Positions 8,319-16,176 of a stretch of DNA of 64,000 bases are shown here, piece after piece. The stretch is from Rhodoferax sp. (GTDB taxonomy: Bacteria; Pseudomonadota; Gammaproteobacteria; Burkholderiales; Burkholderiaceae_C), in NCBI GenBank assembly GCA_018063505.1, contig JAGPBF010000002.1, positions 1-64,000 on the forward strand, given 5' to 3'. Positions within the stretch are counted from its first letter, which is position 1, and the number at the start of each line of letters is the position of its first letter. The position numbers and the translations under genes were made by a program. The notes below the pieces were generated by a model. The model did not search any database and was not told the origin of the DNA. It saw nothing but the letters and a program-made list of their open reading frames with translations.

Positions 8319-11294
8319 TCATGCTCGCTCGATGTTGCAGACCGTCGTCTTGGTCTCCTGCATCATCGTCACGCTGTCATACCCATAAGTCGTCGCGGTA
8401 TTGACCGCCTCGCCGCGTACGACCGGCGCCGCACCGCTCGGGTAATAGGCCAGCATGTCGGCGCCTTGCCAGCGGCCGGAAAAATGGAACGGCAGGAATA
8501 CCGTGTCCGGCCCGACCCGTTCAGTGACCAGGGCCTGCACATTGAGGCGTGCGCCGGTGGGTGTCGACACCCAGGCCCGCCCGCCATTGCGGATGCCTTT
8601 GTCGGCTGCCACCTTGGGGTGGATCTCGACGAACATTTCCTGCTGCAGTTCGGCCAGCCAGGGGTTGGAGCGGGTCTCCTCGCCACCACCTTCGTACTCG
8701 ACCAGCCGACCCGAAGTCATGACCAGCGGGAACTTCTCGTGCACCTTGTCGGCGATGTTCCTGTCCTGCACCGTCTTGAACAGGGTCGGCAGGCGCCAGA
8801 ATGCCTTCTTGTCCTCGTGCGTCGGGTACTTGGCCTGCAGATCGGGTCGGTTGCCATACAGTGGCTCGCGGTGCTGCGGGATCGCGTCCGGGAAGTTCCA
8901 CACCAGCGCCCGTGCCTTGGCATTGCCAAACGGATAACACCCGTGGTTCTTCATGAACACCCGGATCATGCCGCCCGACGGATCGGTCTTCCAGTTCTTG
9001 CCTTCCGCGGCTTTTTTCTCGGCATCGTCCAGTTCGTTCCACCAGCCCAGCTTCTTGAGCAGCACGTGGTCGAGTTCCGGATAACCGGTGGTGATGTCGG
9101 CCCCCAGTGAATGGGAACCGTCTTCGGCGAGCAGGTTCTGACCGTCGCGCTCGACGCCAAAGTTGGCGCGGAAGTTGCCGCCACCATCCATCACGTTCAA
9201 TGCCGTGTTGTACAGGTTCGGGCTGCCCGGATGTTTGAGCGAGGGGTTGCCCCAGCACGGCCAGGGCAGGCCGAAGTAGTCGCCTGTGAAGTCGTAACCG
9301 GTTTCCTTGTCTTTGCCTGCTACTGCCCGCAGCGTCTTGGGATCGAACAGATGCATGTTGCGCATGTGCGCCTTGAGCCGCTCCGGGCTCTGGCCGGTGT
9401 AGCCGATGGTCCAAACGCACTTGTTGATTTCGCGCAGGATGTCCTCTATCACCGGCTCATCCATGCCGCCGACTTTCTGCATCTTGTAGTTCTTCGACAG
9501 CTCCGCAGCAAAACCCAGCTTGCCGGCAAGCTGGTGCATGATCATCTGGTCGCTGCGGCTTTCCCACAAAGGCTCGATCACCTTTTCGCGCCACTGCAAC
9601 GATCGGTTCGACGCAGTGACCGACCCCGAGGTCTCCAGCTGCGTCGCCGCCGGCAACAGATAAACGGCGCGGTTGGGGTTGAGGTCTTCCGGCTTGCCCG
9701 GCATCGCGGCCATCGAAGCGGTGGCCGACGGATACGGATCGACGACGACCAGCAGGTCGAGCTTGTCCATCGCCCGCTTCATTTCCAGGCCGCGGGTCTG
9801 GGAGTTCGGCGCATGGCCCCAGAAAAATACTGCGCGCAGGTTGGAATCCTGGTCAATCAGTTCGTTGTTCTCGAGCACGCCATCGATCCAGCGCGAGACC
9901 GTGATGCCCGGCTTGCTCATCATCGCCGGCGAGGCATAACGCCCCTTGATCCAGTCGAAGTCGACACCCCAGGTGGCCGCAAAGTGCTTCCACGAGCCTT
10001 CGGCCAGACCGTAATAACCCGGCAGCGAGTCGGGGTTCGGGCCCACATCGGTGGCGCCCTGCACGTTGTCATGGCCGCGAAAGATATTGGCGCCGCCACC
10101 GGACTTTCCGACATTGCCCAGCGCCAGTTGCAGGATGCACGAGGCCCGCACCATCGCATTGCCGATCGAGTGCTGGGTCTGGCCCATGCACCAGACGACG
10201 GTGCCCGGACGGTTCTCGTTGAGCATGGTTGCCACGCGCAGCATCTGCTCTTCGTTGACGCCGCAGGCCTCCTCGACCTTGTCCGGCGTCCATTTGGCGA
10301 GCACGTCCTCGCGCACCTTTTCCATGCCATAGACACGGTCGTTGATGTACTGCTTGTCTTCCCAGCCGTTCTTGAAGATGTGGTGCAGCAGGCCGAACAG
10401 GAACGGAATATCCGAGCCCGAGCGGATGCGCACGTACTCGTCGGCCTTGGCCGCGGTGCGCGTGAACCGCGGATCGACGACGATCATCTTGCAGCCGGTC
10501 TCCTTGGCGTGCAGCATATGCAACATGCTCACCGGATGCGCCTCGGCCGCATTGGAGCCGATATACAACGCCACCTTGCTGTTACGCATGTCGTTGTAGC
10601 TGTTGGTCATCGCGCCATAACCCCAGGTGTTGGCGACACCGGCGACAGTCGTCGAATGGCAGATGCGGGCCTGGTGGTCACAGTTGTTGCTGCCCCAGAA
10701 GCTGACGAACTTGCGCATCAGATACGACTGTTCGTTGTTGTGCTTGGACGAGCCGACCCAATACACAGCATCCGGCCCGCTGGCCTTGCGCAGGTCGAGC
10801 AGCCTGGCGCTGATCTCGTCCAATGCGACATCCCAGGAGATGCGCTGGTACTTGCCGCCCACCAGTTTCATCGGATACCGCAATCTGTATTCGCCATGCC
10901 CGTGCTCGCGCAGTGCCGCACCCTTGGCGCAATGCGCGCCCAGGTTGATTGGCGAGTCGAACACCGGTTCCTGGCGGATCCAGACGCCGTTCTCGACCAC
11001 GGCGTCCACTGCGCAACCGACCGAGCAGTGCGTGCAGACGGTGCGCTTGATCTCGATCTTGCCTTTGCCCACGCCAGGTGCGGCTGGGCCGGCCGCCTGC
11101 GCCTTCTTCACCAGGGTCAGCTGCGAGGCGGCCAGCCCCACGCCCACGCCCAGGCCGGAGCGGCGCAGGAACCCGCGCCGGTCCATGGTGGGCAGGGCCT
11201 GCGACAGTCCGCGCTGCAGGCTTTGTACAAAGGGCGCGCGAACCGCGTGCCCGGTAGACGCTGCTTTTCTGGTCAACAACATGGAGCTCTCCAA
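8319..11294 (-). CDS. fdhA: Formate dehydrogenase alpha subunit, molybdopterin, Tat-exported
   Basis: A 991-residue catalytic subunit of a respiratory FdnG/FdoG-type formate dehydrogenase. A twin-arginine signal (DRRGFLRRSGLGVG, residues 38-51) marks export to the periplasm. Cysteines 87, 90, 94 and 122 bind the [4Fe-4S] cluster next to the bis-MGD cofactor. The metal ligand is Cys212 in DHQARICHSTTVAG, followed by His213; E. coli FdnG has selenocysteine at this place, so this is the cysteine variant. The first 37 residues before the Tat motif are unusually long, and a start at the fifth codon (MLLTRK) is also possible. It follows fdhX by 21 bp. Confidence 0.95.
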   Translation of the reverse strand: MESSMLLTRKAASTGHAVRAPFVQSLQRGLSQALPTMDRRGFLRRSGLGVGVGLAASQLTLVKKAQAAGPAAPGVGKGKIEIKRTVCTHCSVGCAVDAVVENGVWIRQEPVFDSPINLGAHCAKGAALREHGHGEYRLRYPMKLVGGKYQRISWDVALDEISARLLDLRKASGPDAVYWVGSSKHNNEQSYLMRKFVSFWGSNNCDHQARICHSTTVAGVANTWGYGAMTNSYNDMRNSKVALYIGSNAAEAHPVSMLHMLHAKETGCKMIVVDPRFTRTAAKADEYVRIRSGSDIPFLFGLLHHIFKNGWEDKQYINDRVYGMEKVREDVLAKWTPDKVEEACGVNEEQMLRVATMLNENRPGTVVWCMGQTQHSIGNAMVRASCILQLALGNVGKSGGGANIFRGHDNVQGATDVGPNPDSLPGYYGLAEGSWKHFAATWGVDFDWIKGRYASPAMMSKPGITVSRWIDGVLENNELIDQDSNLRAVFFWGHAPNSQTRGLEMKRAMDKLDLLVVVDPYPSATASMAAMPGKPEDLNPNRAVYLLPAATQLETSGSVTASNRSLQWREKVIEPLWESRSDQMIMHQLAGKLGFAAELSKNYKMQKVGGMDEPVIEDILREINKCVWTIGYTGQSPERLKAHMRNMHLFDPKTLRAVAGKDKETGYDFTGDYFGLPWPCWGNPSLKHPGSPNLYNTALNVMDGGGNFRANFGVERDGQNLLAEDGSHSLGADITTGYPELDHVLLKKLGWWNELDDAEKKAAEGKNWKTDPSGGMIRVFMKNHGCYPFGNAKARALVWNFPDAIPQHREPLYGNRPDLQAKYPTHEDKKAFWRLPTLFKTVQDRNIADKVHEKFPLVMTSGRLVEYEGGGEETRSNPWLAELQQEMFVEIHPKVAADKGIRNGGRAWVSTPTGARLNVQALVTERVGPDTVFLPFHFSGRWQGADMLAYYPSGAAPVVRGEAVNTATTYGYDSVTMMQETKTTVCNIERA

Positions 11295-11315
11295 AATCGG
11301 GGAAACCGGCGCGAA

Positions 11316-11525
11316 TCAGGTCCGGGTGGTCTTGTAGTACTGCTTGACGTGCTCGCTCAGGCTGTAACCGCCACCACGGGCGGGGGCCGGTCTGGCGGCC
11401 TGTGCCGGTGCTTCGGCCTCGGGGCGCCCGGAGGGCAGCAGACTGGCGGCGACGGCAATCGCACCGACCGCACCGGCACCGGTGAACACGGTGCGCCGTG
11501 ACAATCTGTTCGGGGATGAACGCAT
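11316..11525 (-). CDS. fdhX: Formate dehydrogenase-region Tat-target small protein
   Basis: A 69-residue protein with a twin-arginine signal (LSRRTVFTGAGAVGAIAVAA) and a short tail ending GGGYSLSEHVKQYYKTTRT. It matches the description of the 'formate dehydrogenase region TAT target' family, small proteins found next to Tat-exported formate dehydrogenases with no assigned function. I chose ATG at 11525 because AGGAG lies 8-9 bp upstream; the frame continues ten codons further but without a ribosome site. It is the first gene of the minus-strand fdh operon, downstream of the sigma-54-like promoter at 11704-11719. Confidence 0.8.
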   Translation of the reverse strand: MRSSPNRLSRRTVFTGAGAVGAIAVAASLLPSGRPEAEAPAQAARPAPARGGGYSLSEHVKQYYKTTRT

Positions 11526-11703
11526 GGGTCTGTCTCCTGCTGGGGCCCGGATCAACCGGACGATTGCCGACTTGTACCAGCACAGTCTAGTCCGATGCGG
11601 CGCTTTGTGTCGCAGAGGAATACCCGCACGCGCTGGTGGACCGCGGCTCAGGCGACACTCGGGTGCTGCACCTGTCCACTATGTTCCGAGCGGAAAAATT
11701 GAT

Positions 11704-11719
11704 AGCATGATCCATGCCA
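11704..11719 (-). promoter_or_regulatory. Sigma-54 promoter candidate for fdhX-fdhA operon
   Basis: On the minus strand the sequence reads TGGCATGGATCATGCT. Against the consensus TGGCACG-N4-TTGCW this keeps the invariant GG and GC at the correct spacing and differs at only two other positions. Transcription would start near 11693 and run into fdhX. The NtrC-family activator encoded next door makes this a strong candidate. Confidence 0.65.
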
Positions 11720-11803
11720 CTCACAAACCACCGGTCCGGCCATCGCCTTTCATTGCTTGCGAGGCCTTCCGGCGGCGTCGGGGTCCGTTGTCGGTCGCCA
11801 AAA

Positions 11804-11819
11804 TGGCGCAATGGTTGCG
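11804..11819 (+). promoter_or_regulatory. Sigma-54-like promoter toward the regulator gene
   Basis: The plus strand reads TGGCGCAATGGTTGCG, with TGGC-C and TTGC elements and correct GG/GC spacing. The start would be near 11830, leaving a leader of about 205 bases before the regulator ATG at 12037. It overlaps the palindrome at 11816-11832, so part of the match may be coincidental. Confidence 0.35.
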
Positions 11820-11832
11820 ACAAGTTGTCGCA
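11816..11832. promoter_or_regulatory. Perfect palindrome, candidate enhancer for the NtrC-type regulator
   Basis: TGCGACAA-G-TTGTCGCA is a perfect 8+1+8 inverted repeat. Its centre is about 130 bp upstream of the predicted leftward sigma-54 start, the usual distance for an enhancer-type binding site of an NtrC-family activator. A half site TTGTCG lies at 11788-11793. It also overlaps the -12 element of the rightward sigma-54-like sequence, so it could double as an autoregulatory operator. Confidence 0.55.
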
Positions 11833-12036
11833 AAGTTCCTTGCATCGGCCAGCGCCTCGGACACCGTCCGATCGCACTTGGCGGTGTTGCAGACGGCATG
11901 AATTCGATTTACCCGACTATTTCGGTGCGGTATACCGATGGTTTTTGCGGCCTTTCCGAAGGTCGGACATGACCGCGGCCGCTTCCAATCCAATGCGTGG
12001 CGCTCTGGACGGCGCGGCCGATCGGAGACCGGTGCC

Positions 12037-13434
12037 ATGAACCGCGCAGCGGCTGAGGGCAACAAGGGCCCGGACAGCTGGCCACTATGGTCGATCCTCG
12101 TGGTCGACGACGAGCCCGGCATGCGCAACTTCCTGGTCAAGAGCCTGGTTCCGCGCTGCAACTCGGTGTTCGAAGCCGCCAGCGCCGAGGATGGCGACGC
12201 CATCGTGCGCAGCACGCACGTGGACCTGATCATCCTGGACATTGCACTGCCCGGGCGCAATGGCGTGGGGTGGCTCAAGGAACTGCGCGAGCAGGGCTTT
12301 TCGGGGCACGTCATCCTGATCACCGCATTCGCCGACCTGGACACCGCGATCGAGTCACTGCGCGCCGGCGCGTCGGACTTCATCGTCAAGCCATTCCGCG
12401 TGCCACAGATTCTCAATGCCGTGAAACACTGCCACGAGACCTCGACACTGGCGCGCGAAAACTATGTGCTGCGTCACACCTTGTCGAGCCGGCCGGAGGC
12501 CGGCGTGGGTCTGGTCGGCCGATCGGCCGTGATGAGCGAACTGTCGCTGGCCCTGACGCGGGTCGCCAACGTCAACAGCACCGTGTTGCTGCACGGAGAA
12601 TCGGGCACCGGCAAGGAGCTCGCAGCCCGCGCACTGCACAAGCTGAGCCCGCGCGCGCAGGGGCCATTCGTGCCTGTCAATTGCGCATCGTTGTCGCCTG
12701 AACTGATGGAAATCGAGTTGTTCGGCCATGCCAAGGGCGCCTTCACCGGTGCGACAAAGGCGCGCGACGGCCTGTTCTACTACGCCCAGGGTGGCACGCT
12801 TTTTCTGGACGAAGTGGCCGATCTGCCCCTGCCCTTGCAGGCCATGCTGCTGCGCGCGCTGGAGGACCATATGATCCGGCCGGTCGGCAGCGAAAAGCTG
12901 TTGCCGGTGAACGTGCGCATCGTCGCCGCCACCAACCGCTCGCTGACCGAGGCGGTCACTGCCGGCACCTTCCGCAAGGACCTGTACTACCGGTTGCAGG
13001 TGGTCGATATCACCTTGCCGCCACTGCGCCAGCACAAGGAAGACATCGGTGAGCTGGTGCAGCACTTCATGCAACAACTGGCACCATCCCTTGGCGTCGA
13101 ACAGCTTCGGATCACGCCGGCGGATCTGGCCTACCTGACGCAATACGACTGGCCGGGCAACGTGCGCGAACTGCGCAATCTGATCGAGCGGTCGCTGATT
13201 CTGGGCGCCCTCAATGTGTCGGCGCTGTATTCGGTAGGACAAGCCCGACCCGTTCCGACGGATGCACGCGTGCCGGACGTCACCAGCACGACCGATCTGC
13301 ACACGCGCGAGAAGCAACACATCCTGGCCGTGCTCGAGACCGTGCAGGGCGACAAGACCCAGGCAGCCCAGCTGCTGGGCATCTCGCGGCGCACACTGGA
13401 GCGCCGCTGCGCCGAGTGGTCGACCCCGCCTTGA
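12037..13434 (+). CDS. Sigma-54-dependent response regulator (NtrC family)
   Basis: A 465-residue activator. The receiver domain has the acidic pair at 24-25, phospho-acceptor Asp68 (ILDIALPG) and Lys in IVKPF. The AAA+ domain has Walker A GESGTGKE (187-194) and the sigma-54 contact loop GAFTGA (234-239). The C-terminal Fis-type helix-turn-helix is QAAQLLGISRRTLERR. I chose ATG at 12037 because GGAGA lies 8 bp upstream and the receiver follows directly; the frame extends about 33 codons further. It overlaps the kinase gene and is divergent from the fdh operon, which it probably controls. Confidence 0.9.
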   Translation: MNRAAAEGNKGPDSWPLWSILVVDDEPGMRNFLVKSLVPRCNSVFEAASAEDGDAIVRSTHVDLIILDIALPGRNGVGWLKELREQGFSGHVILITAFADLDTAIESLRAGASDFIVKPFRVPQILNAVKHCHETSTLARENYVLRHTLSSRPEAGVGLVGRSAVMSELSLALTRVANVNSTVLLHGESGTGKELAARALHKLSPRAQGPFVPVNCASLSPELMEIELFGHAKGAFTGATKARDGLFYYAQGGTLFLDEVADLPLPLQAMLLRALEDHMIRPVGSEKLLPVNVRIVAATNRSLTEAVTAGTFRKDLYYRLQVVDITLPPLRQHKEDIGELVQHFMQQLAPSLGVEQLRITPADLAYLTQYDWPGNVRELRNLIERSLILGALNVSALYSVGQARPVPTDARVPDVTSTTDLHTREKQHILAVLETVQGDKTQAAQLLGISRRTLERRCAEWSTPP

Positions 13435-15545
13435 CAGCGACCCAGCCCCGGCATGCGCTGCTGGTCCGCCTGACTCCGGACTGGATCAGCCGTTCGATTC
13501 GCAACAAGCTGCTGGCGATGGCCCTGCTGCCCTTGCTGGTGGTACTGCCGTTGTTGCTGGTCGCGTTGCTGGCCTGGGGCACGGCCGCATACGACCGCCT
13601 GTTGATCACCAAGGTGCAGTCCGATCTGGCCGTGGCCCGGGGATATTTCGGACAGGTGCAATACGAGGTCGGCTCCGGTACCGAGGCAATCGCCACCTCG
13701 CATGAGCTGCATGTGGCACTGGCGCGCAACGACGTTGCCGCGATGCACCGGCAACTGGCGCGCGAACGCGCGCGGCTGGGCTTCGACTTCATCAATCTGT
13801 ATGACGCCCAGGGCGCACTGGTCACCTCCAACTGGCTGACGCCCGCAGTGGCAGCCTCGGCCCGCAGCGCGCAAGCGACGCTGCGCGCTGACGAAGTGAC
13901 CGCGCCCAGCACCCGTACCGCCGGTGTGACGCTGCTCGATGCCGCCGCGCTGCTGGCCATGGCGCCCGGCCTGGCGCCGCGAATCCACATTCCGCTGGTG
14001 CCCACGCGCGGCGCGGCCGCGACCACCCGCAGCGTCGAGAACCGCGCCATGCTCCTGCTGTCGACGATACCTGTCCAGGACAGCCGCGGCCAGACGCTGG
14101 CGCTGCTGCGCGGCGGCGTATTGCTGAACCAGAACCTGCCGCTGATAGACCACATCAACCGCATCGTCTACCCCAGCGGCTCCCTGCCGCTGGGCAGTCA
14201 TGGCACGGCAACACTGTTCATGGACGACGTGCGCATCACGACCAACGTGCGGCTGTTCAAGGACCAACGGGCCATCGGCACGCGGGTATCGCAGGCCGTG
14301 CGCGACGCTGTGCTGGGCCGCGGCGACACCTGGCTCGACCGCGCCTTCGTCGTCAACGACTGGTATGTCTCCGGCTACGAACCGCTGCGCGATGCGACCG
14401 GCAGCAGGATCGGGATGTTGTATGTCGGTTACCTGGAGCAGCCGTTCCGGCTCGCCAAGTACACGATGCTGGCCGTGATCGTCGGCATCTTCCTGCTGGT
14501 GATGGTGCTGGCGGCACTGTTTTCGCTGCGCTGGGCAGGCAGCATCTTCAGGCCGCTGGAATCGATGAACCGGACGATCGCACAGGTCGAAGGCGGCGAC
14601 ACCGGTGCCCGCGTCGGCCCGGTCCAGGCGCGCGACGAGGTTGGCGCGTTGGCCAACCACCTGGACCAACTGCTCGATGTCATCGACGACAAGACCCGCG
14701 CACTGCAACGCTGGGCCGATGAACTCGACGCCAAGGTGGTCGAACGCACGCACGAACTGGCCGCCAGCAACGGCGCCTTGCAGCAAACCCAGCGCCAGTT
14801 GGTGAAATCGGAGAAGCTGGCAGCCATCGGGCAGATCGCGGCCAGCGTGGCACACGAGATCAACAACCCCATTGCCGTGATCCAGGGCAATCTGGACCTG
14901 ATGCGCGAAGCTCTCGGCGACCATGCTGCGCCGGTGGCATCCGAATTGCACTTGCTGGACCAGCAGGTCGACCGGATGCGGCTGATCGTGACGCAGTTGC
15001 TGCAATACGCACGGCCGACCGAATATGCCGGTTACATCGACGCCGTGGATGTGAACCGCGCGGTCGACGGCGCGCTGCTGCTTGTCGGCCATCTGCTGGC
15101 CCATGCACATGTCAGCGTCGAACGCGACACCCGGGCGACCACCCGCGCCGGCATCAACCCGCAGGAACTGCAGCAGGTACTGATCAATCTGCTCACCAAT
15201 GCGCTGCAGGCCATGCCCGAGGGCGGCCGCCTGTGGCTGGGCGCCACCGACCAGGTCGACGCGCAGGGGCGCCCCGGCGTGGCACTGGAGGTGGGTGATT
15301 CCGGCGCCGGGCTCGATCACCAGGCGCGCGAGCACCTGTTTCGGCCGTTCTTCACCACCAGGAAGGACGGCAATGGCCTGGGGCTATGGATCAGCCTGGG
15401 CCTGGTGGAACGGTATGGCGGCAGCATCCGGGGCGAGAACTGGCACGAGCGCGGTATCGATCGGCCCGGAGCCGTCTTCACCGTGCGGCTGTTGCGCGAC
15501 CCCGTGGCACCGGGCTCCGAAGTCGCCGGCCACGATCCGGGCTGA
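13416..15545 (+). CDS. Membrane sensor histidine kinase
   Basis: A 709-residue kinase with a first membrane helix near residues 33-55, an extracytoplasmic sensor of about 290 residues (cache-like, ending in SGYEPLRDATGSRIGMLYVG), a second helix near 350-370, a HAMP linker, a coiled coil, a HisKA box with phospho-acceptor His at about 480 (SVAHEINNP) and a HATPase domain with GDSGAGLD and GNGLGLWIS. Its start, probably GTG at 13416, overlaps the end of the regulator gene by 19 bp, so the two form a co-translated pair. The signal is unknown; formate or a redox state is a guess from context. Confidence 0.88.
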   Translation: MVDPALTATQPRHALLVRLTPDWISRSIRNKLLAMALLPLLVVLPLLLVALLAWGTAAYDRLLITKVQSDLAVARGYFGQVQYEVGSGTEAIATSHELHVALARNDVAAMHRQLARERARLGFDFINLYDAQGALVTSNWLTPAVAASARSAQATLRADEVTAPSTRTAGVTLLDAAALLAMAPGLAPRIHIPLVPTRGAAATTRSVENRAMLLLSTIPVQDSRGQTLALLRGGVLLNQNLPLIDHINRIVYPSGSLPLGSHGTATLFMDDVRITTNVRLFKDQRAIGTRVSQAVRDAVLGRGDTWLDRAFVVNDWYVSGYEPLRDATGSRIGMLYVGYLEQPFRLAKYTMLAVIVGIFLLVMVLAALFSLRWAGSIFRPLESMNRTIAQVEGGDTGARVGPVQARDEVGALANHLDQLLDVIDDKTRALQRWADELDAKVVERTHELAASNGALQQTQRQLVKSEKLAAIGQIAASVAHEINNPIAVIQGNLDLMREALGDHAAPVASELHLLDQQVDRMRLIVTQLLQYARPTEYAGYIDAVDVNRAVDGALLLVGHLLAHAHVSVERDTRATTRAGINPQELQQVLINLLTNALQAMPEGGRLWLGATDQVDAQGRPGVALEVGDSGAGLDHQAREHLFRPFFTTRKDGNGLGLWISLGLVERYGGSIRGENWHERGIDRPGAVFTVRLLRDPVAPGSEVAGHDPG

Positions 15546-15552
15546 AAAGCCG

Positions 15553-16176
15553 TCAGGCCAGCATGTCGAATCCCTGGGCCTCGACACCCACGAAGGCTTG
15601 CGTGAATTGCGCGACCGCCGCGTAGAACCGGGCCTGCGGATGCTTGCCGATCGCATCACACATGTCCGGCACCCAAGGCTGGACATGGTCGGTAAAAAAT
15701 TCGCGCTGATGGGTCAGATTGGCTACCGCGGCGTCATCGCCGGCGATCAGGTAACGCATGACCTCGCACAGGCAGGCAACATGGTCTTCGGTCTCCGCCA
15801 CCGTCTCTTCGCGCGCCAGTCCCAGCGCATCGAGCGCACCGCGCAGTTTGGCCAGCGGCTTCTCGTTGAGGAAGCCGCTGAGGTAATGCGAGCCGTACAG
15901 GTAGACGTCGGGCCGGGTCATGCCACCGAACAGGACTGCGTATTCGTCGGTGATGGCCTGGTCGTCCATCTCACGGGCCACGCCTACCAGCGTGCGCCAG
16001 GGTTCCTCCAGGTAGGCACCGGCAGCCGGCGCCTCGGTCACGGCCACACGCAGTCGGGCTGCGAGATCGGCCGATGGCGGTGCATAAAAAAGCTGGGCCA
16101 GCAAGCCATACAACTCGGCTCTTGCGGTTTCTTCGTCCAGTGCGCTGCTGGTATCGGGTGCTTGCATCATGGTCAT
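15553..16176 (-). CDS. TorD/DmsD-family molybdoenzyme chaperone
   Basis: A 207-residue all-helical protein of the TorD family, which binds Tat signals or the apo-form of molybdoenzymes until the cofactor is inserted. Recognisable segments are RAELYGLLAQLFYAPPS, the DEYAVLFGG motif followed by YLYGSHYLSG (corresponding to the family's Y-LF----PY-S region) and EDHVACLCEVMRYLIAG. ATG at 16176 overlaps the polyferredoxin stop as ATGA. Its likely client is FdhA, encoded on the other side of the regulator genes, though FdwA is closer on the transcript. It is convergent with the kinase gene. Confidence 0.8.
   Translation of the reverse strand: MTMMQAPDTSSALDEETARAELYGLLAQLFYAPPSADLAARLRVAVTEAPAAGAYLEEPWRTLVGVAREMDDQAITDEYAVLFGGMTRPDVYLYGSHYLSGFLNEKPLAKLRGALDALGLAREETVAETEDHVACLCEVMRYLIAGDDAAVANLTHQREFFTDHVQPWVPDMCDAIGKHPQARFYAAVAQFTQAFVGVEAQGFDMLA

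Larger units (their letters stand above)
11526..12036. promoter_or_regulatory. Divergent control region between the fdh operon and its two-component system
   Basis: About 510 bp with no credible gene. It holds a sigma-54 promoter match reading left (11704-11719), a perfect 17-bp palindrome (11816-11832), a second sigma-54-like match reading right (11804-11819) and a shorter inverted repeat CGCCA-AAA-TGGCG (11796-11808). The adjacent regulator is a sigma-54 activator, which fits this arrangement. The leftward transcript would have a leader of about 165 bases before fdhX. Confidence 0.6.

Noticed and set aside
8319..11294. Possible selenocysteine codon in fdhA
   Set aside because: The metal-ligand position is an ordinary cysteine codon (ICHS) and the frame has no internal TGA, so no recoding is needed.
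9111..11501. A 796-codon plus-strand frame opposite fdhA and fdhX
   Set aside because: It is antisense to a certain catalytic subunit with intact motifs, has no domain of its own, and ends before the divergent control region.
11568..11583. A TGGTACAAGTCGGCAA sequence on the minus strand as a second sigma-54 promoter for fdhX
   Set aside because: The GG-to-GC spacing is one base short of that required, and a better match exists at 11704-11719.
13131..15335. A 734-codon minus-strand frame opposite the sensor kinase
   Set aside because: The kinase on the plus strand has complete HAMP, HisKA and ATPase motifs; the antisense product is Gln/His/Arg-rich and featureless.
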